The position numbers and the translations under genes are program-made. This document shows positions 16,575-25,420 of a DNA stretch of 55,681 nucleotides, in pieces (position 1 is the first letter of the stretch; every line of letters starts with the position of its first letter). The DNA is taken from NCBI GenBank assembly GCA_036389375.1, contig DASVQA010000074.1, forward strand, positions 1 through 55,681. The letters run 5' to 3'. The stretch comes from QHXQ01 sp036389375. GTDB taxonomy: Bacteria; Acidobacteriota; Blastocatellia; Pyrinomonadales; Pyrinomonadaceae. The notes beneath the pieces are model-generated. The model searched no databases and was not told where the DNA came from. It saw only the letters and a list, made by a program, of their open reading frames with translations.

Positions 16575-18449
16575 TCAAACGGTCGAGCTTAACTGTAAAT
16601 GCACCAGAAGCAATGAGATAGCAGCAGGTGTCATGCCCGGAATGCGCCGCGCCTGTCCAAATGTGGCTGGATTAACGCGTTCAAGTCTTTCCACCATTTC
16701 ATGAGATAAGCCGCTTATGCCTTGATAATTTAAAGATTCGGGGATGCGTAAACCGTCGTGATGATAAATTCGCTCCTGATTATTGCGTTGAGTTTCGACA
16801 TAACCGGTATAAAGTATGTCCGCCAAAGCTGTTTCTAGCTGAGCTAGAGCGCAACTACGAAGTTCAAGGGGAAGATGCTCACGAATAAGGGCAATATCAA
16901 CATTTGGGCGTTGGGAAAGCTGGGCGAGGGAGATTGAGTCTCCTAAATCCATGCCCAAGGTTTGGCAGAGGCTATGATAGGTGCTTTCAGTTTTCTTGAA
17001 ACGTGTGTTTTCGAGAGCAGACCTTAAGTGTGTGACACGCTCACGACGATTATTAAAAGCCTCCCATTCTTGATCACCTAGCAGACCAAATTCATAACCA
17101 TAAGGAGTAAGACGCGCGTCCGCCGTGTCATGTCGCAGGGATAGACGATGTTCCGCACGAGAAGTAAACATGCGGTACGGCTCATCAACTCCATGGGTAA
17201 TCAAATCATCAATAAGCACGCCGATATAAGATTCGTCACGATTTAAGCGGAAGCCTTCCCGCTTTTGTACAAAGAGCGCAGCATTGATGCCGGCCATCAA
17301 CCCCTGACAAGCAGCCTCTTCATAGCCTGTTGTGCCGTTGATTTGACCAGCGAAGTAAAGTCCTTTAATACGTTGGGTTTGCAGGTAGGGCGTCAGTTCA
17401 CGAGGGTCAACAAAATCATATTCGATGGCGTAACCGGGACGTATGATGCGCGCTTCTTCAAGACCTTCGATTTTGTGTACCAGTTCCTGTTGAAATTCAG
17501 CCGGCATTGAGGTCGAGAAACCATTTAGATAGACCTCGGTAGTATTATGTCCTTCAGGCTCAAGAAATAGCTGGTGTCTATTTTTCTCAGGGAATTTAAC
17601 TACCTTATCTTCGATGGAGGGGCAGTAGCGGGGGCCAATGCCTTTGATTTGCCCTGAATATAAGGGCGATTCAGTGATATTTGCGCGGATCGCATCGTGG
17701 ACGTGCTCATTTGTATATCCGATGTAGCACATAATTTGAGGCTGAGCGATAGATTCTGTTTGAAAAGAGAAAGGAACCGGGCGCTCGTCCGCCGGCTGAG
17801 GCTCAAACAAGCTCCAGTCAATCGTGCGTCCATCAAGCCGGGGCGGCGTCCCAGTTTTCAAACGCCCGACAGGGAAACCGAGCAACTTGAGACGCTCGGC
17901 CAACTCAATTGACGCAGGCTCACCCGCCCGTCCGGCGGTGTAGGTTCGCCGCCCCGTATGAACCAAGCCATTCAAGAAAGTTCCGGTCGCAACTACAACA
18001 GCATCAGCACTTAATCGCCTTGTATCCTGTAGTTCGACTCCACGAATGCAACCATCAACAACGATAAAATCTATCACCAGACCTTGTCTTAAATGAAGAT
18101 TGGGGGTCGCTTCGAGCGTATGCCGCATCTCTATGCGGTAGAGAGAGCGGTCAGCCTGTGCGCGCGGGGCTTGCACAGCCGGGCCGCGCGAACGATTAAG
18201 CAGGCGGAATTGTATGCCCGTGCGGTCAATGACGCGTCCCATAATCCCACCGAGGGCATCAATTTCACGGACAATGTGTCCTTTGGCAATACCTCCGACA
18301 GCAGGATTGCAAGACATTTGCCCGATCAGGTCGAGATTCAATGTGACCAGCGCGGTTTGCGCGCCCATACGCGCAGCGGCCGAGGCGGCTTCGCAACCCG
18401 CATGGCCAGCCCCAATAACAATTACGTCAAAGCGTTCGTCAAAACTCAT
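16575..18449 (-). CDS. mnmG: tRNA uridine-5-carboxymethylaminomethyl modification enzyme MnmG
   Basis: This 624-residue FAD enzyme works with MnmE to modify the wobble uridine (U34) of several tRNAs. It opens with the FAD-binding motif VIGAGHAGCEAASAAARMG. The family signatures GGIAKGHIVREIDALGG, GTFLNGLVHTGR and FAGQINGTTGYEEAACQGL follow. Length is typical. It starts 2 bp after the stop codon of mnmE, so the two subunits of the complex are made from one transcript. The C-terminal helical domain that contacts MnmE and tRNA is intact (NYQGISGLSHEMVERL). Confidence 0.98.
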   Translation of the reverse strand: MSFDERFDVIVIGAGHAGCEAASAAARMGAQTALVTLNLDLIGQMSCNPAVGGIAKGHIVREIDALGGIMGRVIDRTGIQFRLLNRSRGPAVQAPRAQADRSLYRIEMRHTLEATPNLHLRQGLVIDFIVVDGCIRGVELQDTRRLSADAVVVATGTFLNGLVHTGRRTYTAGRAGEPASIELAERLKLLGFPVGRLKTGTPPRLDGRTIDWSLFEPQPADERPVPFSFQTESIAQPQIMCYIGYTNEHVHDAIRANITESPLYSGQIKGIGPRYCPSIEDKVVKFPEKNRHQLFLEPEGHNTTEVYLNGFSTSMPAEFQQELVHKIEGLEEARIIRPGYAIEYDFVDPRELTPYLQTQRIKGLYFAGQINGTTGYEEAACQGLMAGINAALFVQKREGFRLNRDESYIGVLIDDLITHGVDEPYRMFTSRAEHRLSLRHDTADARLTPYGYEFGLLGDQEWEAFNNRRERVTHLRSALENTRFKKTESTYHSLCQTLGMDLGDSISLAQLSQRPNVDIALIREHLPLELRSCALAQLETALADILYTGYVETQRNNQERIYHHDGLRIPESLNYQGISGLSHEMVERLERVNPATFGQARRIPGMTPAAISLLLVHLQLSSTV

Positions 18450-18451
18450 AA

Positions 18452-19852
18452 CTATTTTCCAATGCAGAAGGTAGCGAAAATTTGCGAAAGTACATCCTCA
18501 GGTGTCGTCTCGCCGGTTATTTCTCCTAAGAAACGTAGGGCGTCATAAAAACCAATCAGTAATAAATCTTCGCTGACCCTACTTTCAAGCAGATGCTTTG
18601 AAGAGCGAAGCGAATCAGCCGCGCGCCGTAACAGGTCATAATGCCGAGCGTTAGTGACGAGTAAGCCGGTTTCTTGGATGCGATTCTCCATGAAGGGTTT
18701 AAGCAAGGCGCGGCGGAAATCATCAAGCCCCGCGCCCGTCTTGGCTGAGATTGCCAAGCACCCTACGGCATCCGAACCGTCAAGATTACTCAACCTGAAC
18801 GTTTGCAGATCGCTTTTATTCAAAGCAATAAGGTATTTGTTTTTGCGCGCTTCTGCAAGAATATAGTCATCTTCAAGGGTCAAAGGTTGTGCGCCATCAA
18901 GCACAACAACGATGAGGTCGGCATCTGTCATTGCGCGGCGCGTCCGTTCGATGCCGATAGATTCGATGGGGTCGTCAGATGGACGCACACCGGCCGTGTC
19001 GGTCAACAAAATCGGCACGCCTTCAATGCTGAGTAGTTCGCTCAGGCTATCGCGGGTCGTGCCTGGAATATCAGTCACGATGGCCCGCTCCGATTGAAGC
19101 AATCTATTGAAAACACTAGACTTACCGACATTAGGGCGGCCGACGAGGGCAACTTTTAAACCCTCCTTCAGGAGTCGGCCGGAGCGAAATGTAGCGGCTA
19201 GTGCGTCGAGACGCTGAATCAGGTTAGAGAGTTGTTCGCCGATGCGCGCGAGCGTTATGTCCGGCAAATCGTCTTCGACAAACTCAAGCGAAGATTCAAG
19301 CGGCACGATGATGTCGAGCAGCGCTTGTTTAATCGGTTGGAGACGCGCAGAGAACTCGCCGCCGAGTTGTTTTGCGGCCTGCCGGACGGCGCTGTCAGTC
19401 TGCGCGTCAATGAGATCGCGGATAGCCTCTGCTTGACTGAGATTGATGCGTCCGTGCGCAAGGGCGCGCAAGGTGAACTCACCGGGGTCGGCCGCACGCG
19501 CACCAAGCAGCAAGAGAGCATCAACAACGTGCAGCAGCAGCACCGGCGAGCCATGACAACTTAGCTCGATTACGTCTTCGCCGGTGAACGAATGCGGTGC
19601 TTGAAAGTAGGTAACTAACGCACGGTCAAGGGCTTCACCGCTTTCTGGGTCTATGATTGTTTGCAGAATTGCGCGGTTGGCTGCGGGCGCAAATTGATCT
19701 TTGCGCAGGAGTCGGCGCACAAGTGCTAACGTGTGCGCGCCGCTCAGGCGGATGACGCCTATGCCACTGCGGCCGGGCGGGGTGGAAAGCGCGACGATAG
19801 TATCCGAGACTGGCACTGCCGAAATACCACAGACCGACCGCACAAAGTTCAT
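18452..19852 (-). CDS. mnmE: tRNA modification GTPase MnmE
   Basis: This 466-residue GTPase is the partner of MnmG. The N-terminal tetrahydrofolate-binding domain begins DTIVALSTPPGRSGIGVIRLSG. The central G domain shows GRPNVGKSS (P-loop), DTAGVR (switch II) and NKSD (G4). The protein ends with the essential C-terminal CIGK motif, whose cysteine is required for modification. It is followed after 2 bp by mnmG and preceded by jag at 30 bp. All landmarks are present. Confidence 0.98.
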   Translation of the reverse strand: MNFVRSVCGISAVPVSDTIVALSTPPGRSGIGVIRLSGAHTLALVRRLLRKDQFAPAANRAILQTIIDPESGEALDRALVTYFQAPHSFTGEDVIELSCHGSPVLLLHVVDALLLLGARAADPGEFTLRALAHGRINLSQAEAIRDLIDAQTDSAVRQAAKQLGGEFSARLQPIKQALLDIIVPLESSLEFVEDDLPDITLARIGEQLSNLIQRLDALAATFRSGRLLKEGLKVALVGRPNVGKSSVFNRLLQSERAIVTDIPGTTRDSLSELLSIEGVPILLTDTAGVRPSDDPIESIGIERTRRAMTDADLIVVVLDGAQPLTLEDDYILAEARKNKYLIALNKSDLQTFRLSNLDGSDAVGCLAISAKTGAGLDDFRRALLKPFMENRIQETGLLVTNARHYDLLRRAADSLRSSKHLLESRVSEDLLLIGFYDALRFLGEITGETTPEDVLSQIFATFCIGK

Positions 19853-19882
19853 GCGCCGGTGCGGCGAAAACAGTCTTGAAGA

Positions 19883-20341
19883 TTATGGCTTCGCTTTCAA
19901 GCTCACCTTTACTCGCCGCGTGTTGCCTTCGCCAACCGATTCTGTGTGTAAATCAGACTCCTGCGCTAGCGTTAGATGGATGACGCGGCGCTCGTTCGCC
20001 TCCATCGGCCCGAAGGTGAAGGCCGAGCCGGTGGCGCGCACGCGTTCGGCTGCATGTTGGGCCATAGCGCGCAGCTCGGTCACACGCATGGCGCGGAAAT
20101 TGTGAACGTCGCACACGATCCGCTCAGGCGGTGGGAGTTGGCGGCCATAGATTTGATTGACCAAGTGTTCAACTGCATCCAGCAGTTCGCCGCCTTCGCT
20201 CCGCAGCAGCGGTGCGTCCGCACCATTCAGGTCAAGCGAGCAGCCTTCATCGGTCTTCGTTGCTGCTGCACGAATGTCCAGCTTTGAACCGGCGAAAACG
20301 TCGTTCAGGAAACTCTCTGCTTGCTGGCATACTTCATCCAT
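19883..20341 (-). CDS. jag: Jag/KhpB-type RNA-binding protein (KH and R3H domains)
   Basis: This 152-residue protein has a degenerate type II KH domain over residues 20-85 and a C-terminal R3H domain (RVTELRAMAQHAAERVRATG, then MEANERRVIHLTLAQ). The family binds RNA, usually with KhpA, and its gene commonly sits beside yidC as here. The N-terminal Jag-N domain found in Firmicutes is missing, which is also usual outside that phylum. It lies 46 bp after yidC and 30 bp before mnmE in the leftward operon. Confidence 0.92.
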   Translation of the reverse strand: MDEVCQQAESFLNDVFAGSKLDIRAAATKTDEGCSLDLNGADAPLLRSEGGELLDAVEHLVNQIYGRQLPPPERIVCDVHNFRAMRVTELRAMAQHAAERVRATGSAFTFGPMEANERRVIHLTLAQESDLHTESVGEGNTRRVKVSLKAKP

Positions 20342-20387
20342 CGCAATCCCTCACACGAGCCAAACATAATTTGACGTTTCGTCTTGG

Positions 20388-22265
20388 CTAAGCTGCCGCG
20401 GCTCGTCGCTGATCAAGCGGACGACGTGGCGAGCGCGCGCCCTTCTTGTCGGGCGGCTGCGGGTCTTCGTCGTCCTCCGATTTAAGCATGCGGTTAATAA
20501 GCATTTGTTGACCGAAGCCGACCAAATTGGCCATTAGCCAGTAGACCAACAGACCTGCCGGAGCAGACCACATGATATAGAGCATGAACGCCGGCAGCAT
20601 CACGGCCATCATCTTACGTTGCAATGGATCGGCTGATGGCTGCGGCGTGATGAACTGTAAGACGACCATCGAGGCCGCCATCAAGACGGGGAGCAGGCGA
20701 TAAGGGTCGGCCGCCGAGAGATCAGGCAGCCAGAGGAACGATGCCTGACGAAAATCAATCGAGATCGTAATCGCTGTGTAAAGCGCGATCAGGAACGGCA
20801 TCTGAATCAACAGCGGCAGACAGCCGCCAAGCGGATTCGCCTCTTTCATCAAGCGTAGTTGCTCGACCTGTAGTTCGCGCAGACGAGGATCGTTCTGCTT
20901 CAGCCCCTTCATCTTTTCCTGCAACTCTTTCATGCGCGGCGCGTGCTTCTGCGCCTTCTTCATGGCTTTGGTCGAACGCCATTTAAGCGGGAAAAAGAGC
21001 GAATAGATGAGGAACGTGAAGATGATGATGGCGACGCCGTAGCTACCCGTCCACTGGTTGAGCAACTTGATCGCGCGCAAAATCGGCACAGCCAGATAAC
21101 GCGTGATCCAACCAAACCACCATCCGTAATTGATGGCGCTCTCTAGATCAACCGTGCGCCCGACAGCTTGAGTGACAGACTTGCTCGCATCGGTCAGCAG
21201 GTAATGATCTTTCGGGCCAACGTAGAGGTGCGTGACCGAGCCATCAGCCGGCACATCGAGCAGGCCCGTGATGAGGTATCTTTCCTCTTTCGCACCACCC
21301 GTGTCGTGCTCATACTTTTCCGCGAGAAACTGAAGTCCCTGTCGCTGCTGCGACGGAATAGCGAGCATCGCAAAATAAGTATCGCCCACACCGGCCCAGT
21401 CAACCGTACCGTTGATGCTCTGTTGCTTGGGATGCTCCTTGTTATCGTAAATCTTGTTCCCGTAGAACTGCTGTGCGCTGCGATCAACGAAGGCGAGTCC
21501 CTGCGGCGGCGTAGCATAACCCGTGTAATGCGGCACGCCTTGATCACCAATGCTCGGGCCAATAGCGAGTTTAAGACTCGGCACAGGCTGGCCACCGCGC
21601 GTCAACTTAGTACCTAGATCAACGTTATAAGTATCCGCATTGAAGCGAAAACTTTTTACAACTTCCGCGCTGCTCGCATCGTCACGCAGAGAGAATGTAA
21701 TGGTCTTCGACTCGCCGGGATTGAGCGCGACATTAATGTCGCCGCCAGCGCCGTCAGCGCCGTCGATTTGATAATTCCGGGATGTGAGCAGCGCGTCGAG
21801 ATTCGCGTCGCCTGTGCTCAAACGCAGGGGCGTGGCGCGGGCATCCTGTCGCAGATTCTCAGGCAGACTTTGCTCGTTAGGGATGAGTTGTAACGGCAGA
21901 TGATGGTTCTTATCTCCGGCGACCGAGTAGAGCGGGCGACCCGTATCCTTGTTCTTGGTAATGATCCAACTCGTCGCCACTGCGCCCCGACTATCGAGTT
22001 TTACCTCATAGAGCGGTGTCGAGATCGTCACTATGCGCTGCGGCGTGGCATCTTGTGTCGCCGATGCTGTGCCTGTGAGTTGCGGCGCTAGCGGCATGGT
22101 GGCGCTGGCGCTCGCCACCTGTGCAGGCGTCGTGGTTGTAGACGCGGGCTGTGCTGCCGAGTTGGAATTATCCGGTCGCGGTCGAGATCTATCAATGAAG
22201 AAAGTCCAACCAAGCAGTATGGCCGCGGACAAGACGAAAGCTATAAGTAACCGCTTCTGTTCCAT
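20388..22265 (-). CDS. yidC: Membrane protein insertase YidC
   Basis: This 625-residue inner-membrane insertase has an N-terminal membrane segment (LLIAFVLSAAILLGWTFFI). A large periplasmic beta-sandwich domain (about residues 60-350) follows, with a Thr/Ala/Gln-rich linker ahead of it. The conserved five-helix core begins at GWWFGWITRYLAVPILRAIKLL and includes KWRSTKAMKKAQKHAPRMKEL and GGCLPLLIQMPFLIALY. The tail is basic (KKGARSPRRPLDQRR). It assists Sec-dependent and independent insertion, including ATP synthase subunit c in well-studied species. The gene order with yidD and rnpA is the widespread bacterial one. Confidence 0.97.
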   Translation of the reverse strand: MEQKRLLIAFVLSAAILLGWTFFIDRSRPRPDNSNSAAQPASTTTTPAQVASASATMPLAPQLTGTASATQDATPQRIVTISTPLYEVKLDSRGAVATSWIITKNKDTGRPLYSVAGDKNHHLPLQLIPNEQSLPENLRQDARATPLRLSTGDANLDALLTSRNYQIDGADGAGGDINVALNPGESKTITFSLRDDASSAEVVKSFRFNADTYNVDLGTKLTRGGQPVPSLKLAIGPSIGDQGVPHYTGYATPPQGLAFVDRSAQQFYGNKIYDNKEHPKQQSINGTVDWAGVGDTYFAMLAIPSQQRQGLQFLAEKYEHDTGGAKEERYLITGLLDVPADGSVTHLYVGPKDHYLLTDASKSVTQAVGRTVDLESAINYGWWFGWITRYLAVPILRAIKLLNQWTGSYGVAIIIFTFLIYSLFFPLKWRSTKAMKKAQKHAPRMKELQEKMKGLKQNDPRLRELQVEQLRLMKEANPLGGCLPLLIQMPFLIALYTAITISIDFRQASFLWLPDLSAADPYRLLPVLMAASMVVLQFITPQPSADPLQRKMMAVMLPAFMLYIMWSAPAGLLVYWLMANLVGFGQQMLINRMLKSEDDEDPQPPDKKGARSPRRPLDQRRAAAA

Positions 22266-22321
22266 TCAGTTTAAATCCAAGCGCAAACACCATCGACAAA
22301 AAGCGTCGGCAACTTTCAAGC

Positions 22322-22531
22322 TCACTTAACCGGATCGTAGCCGCCGGGCCGAAAAGGATGACAACGCAGAAGACGGCGTATGCTCAGCCAGCCGCCGCGC
22401 ACGACGCCATAACGGCTAACCGCCTCAAATGCATAATCTGAACAGGTTGGGACAAAGCGGCAGGCCGGCGGCAGCAGTGGCGAAATGATTGCCTTATACA
22501 ATCGCAAAAGTGCTAAGAACAGATACTTCAC
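22322..22531 (-). CDS. yidD: Membrane protein insertion efficiency factor YidD
   Basis: This 69-residue protein matches the family from end to end: LRLYKAIISPLLPPACRFVPTCSDYA followed by EAVSRYGVVRGGWLSIRRLLRCHPF and the terminal PGGYDPV. The three conserved cysteines are present. Its start overlaps the rnpA stop by 4 nt (22528-22531), so translation is coupled. It supports YidC-mediated insertion, and yidC follows 56 bp downstream. Confidence 0.96.
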   Translation of the reverse strand: MKYLFLALLRLYKAIISPLLPPACRFVPTCSDYAFEAVSRYGVVRGGWLSIRRLLRCHPFRPGGYDPVK

Positions 22532-22911
22532 AGGCTTTGCTGCGCGGAATTGCCGCCAGTTGCGCGCAGGTCGCTCGTCAGGCGGGCCATAATTCGCTGA
22601 AAGTCTTCAAGCGAAGCCGCTAATTTAACTTCAAGTAACGAGCGTTTGGCGTTCAACACCCAGTCGTAACTCACCTGCATGGACTGCAAATCCCCGTCGC
22701 ACTGTCTAAAAGTCTCACGCAACAACCGCTTGGCCCGGTTGCGGGCGACCGCGCTATGCGCCACTTTACGGGAAGCCGTAATGCCCAACCTGTGTGCGCC
22801 GCAGCCGTTGGGCCACACGAAGGCCGTCATTAAACGCCCGTCGTAACGCTTGCCCATTTCATAAACGATACGAAATTCTGAAGAGTTGCGTAACTTTGCC
22901 TTCTGAGACAA
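22528..22911 (-). CDS. rnpA: Ribonuclease P protein component
   Basis: This 127-residue basic protein binds the RNase P RNA for tRNA 5' maturation. The signature motif is KVAHSAVARNRAKRLLRE (the RNR box), with the upstream LGITASRKV strand. The N-terminus KLRNSSEFRIVYEMGKRY is typical. The start is a TTG at 22911 with no obvious ribosome binding site. It lies 18 nt after the rpmH stop and in the same frame, so reinitiation by ribosomes finishing rpmH is likely. The C-terminus overlaps yidD. Confidence 0.95.
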   Translation of the reverse strand: MSQKAKLRNSSEFRIVYEMGKRYDGRLMTAFVWPNGCGAHRLGITASRKVAHSAVARNRAKRLLRETFRQCDGDLQSMQVSYDWVLNAKRSLLEVKLAASLEDFQRIMARLTSDLRATGGNSAQQSL

Positions 22912-22929
22912 GGGATTTATCGTTGAGTC

Positions 22930-23076
22930 TCAGTAATGCGCCGGCGTGAGCCGTTTACGCCCTTTGGCGCGGCGTCTCTTCAGGACTAAGCGCCCACTCT
23001 TGGTTGCCATCCGAATACGGAAACCATGAGTCTTCGCCCGCCTGCGGTTATTAGGTTGAAAAGTTCGCTTTGGCAT
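22930..23076 (-). CDS. rpmH: 50S ribosomal protein L34
   Basis: This 48-residue protein was read directly: MPKRTFQPNNRRRAKTHGF, then RIRMATKSG, then RLVLKRRRAKGRKRLTPAHY. This is the canonical L34 sequence, with Arg/Lys making up nearly half. It is the first gene of the leftward operon rpmH-rnpA-yidD-yidC-jag-mnmE-mnmG-parA-parB and diverges from dnaA, the usual arrangement at bacterial origins. Confidence 0.98.
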   Translation of the reverse strand: MPKRTFQPNNRRRAKTHGFRIRMATKSGRLVLKRRRAKGRKRLTPAHY

Positions 23077-23272
23077 AGTCGTTTAATGTCTCCTGGAACG
23101 AAAAGAGCAAGACTAACTTCGAGGAAGATTAATGTCAAGAAAACAAGGTCAGTCAGGCGCACCGAGGGCTCTGGCCGTCTTGTAATTCAAGCGCTGACGA
23201 CAGAAAAAGAGGAGGGGAAGAGCTAAAAAGAGGGTTAAATACACCGTCTGGAATTAATTCACATTGCCTTTA

Positions 23273-23299
23273 TCCGCCCGAATTGACGGGCGGATTTTT
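23273..23299 (+). terminator. Rho-independent terminator upstream of dnaA, no gene feeding it
   Basis: TCCGCCCG pairs perfectly with CGGGCGGA across AATTGA, followed by TTTTT at 23295-23299. The T-run makes it directional on the plus strand. No plus-strand gene lies between 23077 and here, so it either ends an unseen small RNA, blocks transcription toward dnaA, or folds in the antisense rpmH leader. Confidence 0.75.
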
Positions 23300-23468
23300 A
23301 CATGTCAGTTCTAATTTTCTAGGCTCTAAAATATTTTAATTTGGGTTGTGGATTTCTCTTGCATTATTCATCTTGATTATGCTAGTCTCCCGCCCGTTTC
23401 GCACTTGGCTTTTGCCCGTAAGTAGTTGAAATATAAATACTTAAAGGAACACTTTAAGTCTCCTATGG

Positions 23469-23502
23469 TTTTCCACAGCCCTGTGGAAAACCCTGTGGAA
23501 AA
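23469..23502. promoter_or_regulatory. Cluster of three DnaA boxes upstream of dnaA
   Basis: TTTTCCACA at 23469-23477 and inverted copies TGTGGAAAA at 23482-23490 and 23494-23502 match the DnaA box TTATCCACA at 8 of 9 positions. They lie about 170-200 bp before the dnaA start and may autoregulate it or form a second part of a bipartite origin. Confidence 0.75.
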
Positions 23503-23672
23503 CTTAAAGTCGGGCGTGAGGCCAAAGTCAAAAGAGTGCGGATTCAACGTTTTCCGCCGGGCCGCTCAAAGCAATATCTGAGAGACTCGCAGAGACGTAC
23601 CTGTACTCTTTTGATTCAATGCCGGAGAGTTTGTTTAGCAGTCAAATCTCTACCCCCTGAAGGGATCGTGAG

Positions 23673-25136
23673 ATGAGCACAGTAATCGAAACAAGAGTCT
23701 GGAATAGCTTGCTACAGGCAGTAGAGAAGCGACTGAACCATCAAAGCTTCGAAACGTGGTTTCGCTCCATCGAGTTCGATGGATACGACGAGACGGGGCA
23801 TATTCTTCATCTGCGTGCGCCTAACCAAGTAGTTAAAGATTGGGTTAGTTCGAATTATTCGGATGTCATCAGCGATTCGCTGGCGGAGTTGGATCTCGCC
23901 GCTTACCGCGTGGATTGGACGGTGGACGATAAAACGCCCGCGCCCGTTGACCCGATAACTCCGACGGAAGATAAAGATGGTGACTTTAGCCTCAGTGCAA
24001 GCGACTCGAATAATGGTCGAATTAACAAATCAACGCTATTTTCCCTGCTCGAAGCGGCAGAATCCGACGGCTTAGCTCCGAGCGCGACAACTTTTGTTGA
24101 TATAGAGCCGCTGGAGCTTTCGCTCAATCCGAAGTGCTCTTTCCAGACCTTTGTCGTCGGCTCATGCAATCAGTTTGCCCACGCGGCGTCGCTCGCTGTG
24201 GCCGAAGCGCCCGGTAAGACCTACAATCCGCTCTATATCTATGGTGGGGTCGGCTTGGGTAAAACCCACTTGATGCACGCCATCGGTCATTCCATCAAGG
24301 AACGCAACAAATACTTGCGTCTATCTTATATCTCGGCCGAGAAGTTCATGAACGAACTGATCAATGCCATCCGATATGACAAGACGCAAACTTTTCGGGA
24401 AAAATATCGCTCGATTGACGTGCTATTGATGGACGACATCCAGTTCATGGCGGGCAAGGAGAGGACTCAGGAAGAGTTCTTCCACACCTTCAACGCGCTC
24501 TACGATGCGCAAAAGCAGATCGTCATTACGTCCGATTGTCCGCCGCGCGAAATTCCCACGCTTGAGGAGCGGCTGCATTCACGTTTCGAGTGGGGGCTGA
24601 TCGCTGACATGGAGCCGCCCGATCTTGAGACCAAGGTGGCGATCCTTAAACGCAAGGCCGATCTGGACGGCGTCGTACTGCCTGACGACGTGGCTTTTTT
24701 CATCGCCAGCAAAGTTAAAAGCAACATAAGGGAACTGGAAGGTTCGCTTGTCCGCCTGATCGCCATCTCGTCTTTACGGGGCGTGCCAATCTCCAAGATG
24801 CTCGCGCAGGACGCTATTCGTAATATCGCGGAAGACGACCGACCCGGCGGCATCACCATCGAAGACATTCAACGCGCCGTGGCCGCCCACTATCGCTTGC
24901 GCCCGGATGAACTCAAGTCGAAAAATAATTCACGCCACGTGGCAGTGCCCCGTCAGGTCGCAATGTATCTGTGCAAACGCGTGACCAAACATAGCTTTCC
25001 TGAGATCGGCCGCGAGTTCGGTGGCAAGCATCACACGACCGTCATACACTCGGTTGAGAAGATTGAAGGACTGATTTCTAAGGATCAAAATTTCCACAGG
25101 GTCGTGAGCGACCTTATGGATAATCTTTGCAAGTAG
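23673..25136 (+). CDS. dnaA: Chromosomal replication initiator protein DnaA
   Basis: This 487-residue initiator has all four domains. Domain I (residues 1-85) includes QSFETWF. Domain II is an acidic linker (about 86-150). The AAA+ domain III has Walker A GGVGLGKTH (191-199), the single-strand-binding segment AEKFMNELINAIR, Walker B LLMDDIQF (251-258) and the arginine-finger region ERLHSRFEWG. Domain IV carries the DnaA-box signature GGKHHTTVIHSVEK (450-463). The ATG follows GAAGGGATCGTGAG. DnaA boxes lie on both sides of the gene, and the downstream set is the probable origin. Confidence 0.98.
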   Translation: MSTVIETRVWNSLLQAVEKRLNHQSFETWFRSIEFDGYDETGHILHLRAPNQVVKDWVSSNYSDVISDSLAELDLAAYRVDWTVDDKTPAPVDPITPTEDKDGDFSLSASDSNNGRINKSTLFSLLEAAESDGLAPSATTFVDIEPLELSLNPKCSFQTFVVGSCNQFAHAASLAVAEAPGKTYNPLYIYGGVGLGKTHLMHAIGHSIKERNKYLRLSYISAEKFMNELINAIRYDKTQTFREKYRSIDVLLMDDIQFMAGKERTQEEFFHTFNALYDAQKQIVITSDCPPREIPTLEERLHSRFEWGLIADMEPPDLETKVAILKRKADLDGVVLPDDVAFFIASKVKSNIRELEGSLVRLIAISSLRGVPISKMLAQDAIRNIAEDDRPGGITIEDIQRAVAAHYRLRPDELKSKNNSRHVAVPRQVAMYLCKRVTKHSFPEIGREFGGKHHTTVIHSVEKIEGLISKDQNFHRVVSDLMDNLCK

Positions 25137-25212
25137 TTAGCGGATTTTGCGGGCAAAAGTTTTCCACAGTATTGTTTTCGGGTTAATCCTTTGCCTTCAT
25201 ATATTTAACTTT

Positions 25213-25272
25213 AAGTTTTCCACATTTCCACAGGGTAGGTGAAAAGTAGGGCTGTGGAAATGTGGAAAACTT
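25213..25272. repeat. Perfect 21-bp inverted repeat containing four DnaA boxes
   Basis: The left arm 25213-25233 holds TTTTCCACA overlapping ATTTCCACA by one base. The right arm 25252-25272 is its exact reverse complement, with an 18-nt spacer. The same overlapping box pair recurs at 25372-25388 next to the CTA triplets. Confidence 0.85.
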
Positions 25273-25392
25273 TCTGTAAAGCGGCTTTTTCCACAGCACG
25301 AGAAAGATTTCCACAGCGATTTCCACAAGGGCTGTGGAAAACAATTCTTTTGCTCTCAACAATAAAGTGACTTTTCCACATTTCCACAGGCC

Positions 25393-25420
25393 CTACTACT
25401 ACTACTAGATATATATATAG
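25393..25420. promoter_or_regulatory. DnaA-trio-like CTA repeats and AT-rich unwinding element
   Basis: Five contiguous CTA triplets (25393-25407) begin 4 nt after the last DnaA box and run into GATATATATATAG. In B. subtilis the complementary TAG/TAA triplets at the same position are bound by DnaA on single-stranded DNA during origin opening. Function here is inferred from that similarity. Confidence 0.75.

Larger units (their letters stand above)
23077..23672. other. rpmH-dnaA divergent intergenic region
   Basis: This 596-bp gap between rpmH (leftward) and dnaA (rightward) must hold both promoters. It contains a perfect terminator-like hairpin on the plus strand at 23273-23299. An AT-rich stretch lies at about 23305-23345. 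Three DnaA boxes at 23469-23502 probably autoregulate dnaA. A TATAAAT sequence near 23432 is a possible dnaA -10, but its -35 is unclear. A 66-codon plus-strand frame overlapping rpmH has no coding character. Confidence 0.7.

Noticed and set aside
23026..23226. 66-codon plus-strand frame overlapping rpmH, possible source of the orphan terminator
   Set aside because: It is mostly antisense to rpmH, has no ribosome binding site, and its basic composition reflects the complement of rpmH. A small RNA remains possible, but this protein is not supported.
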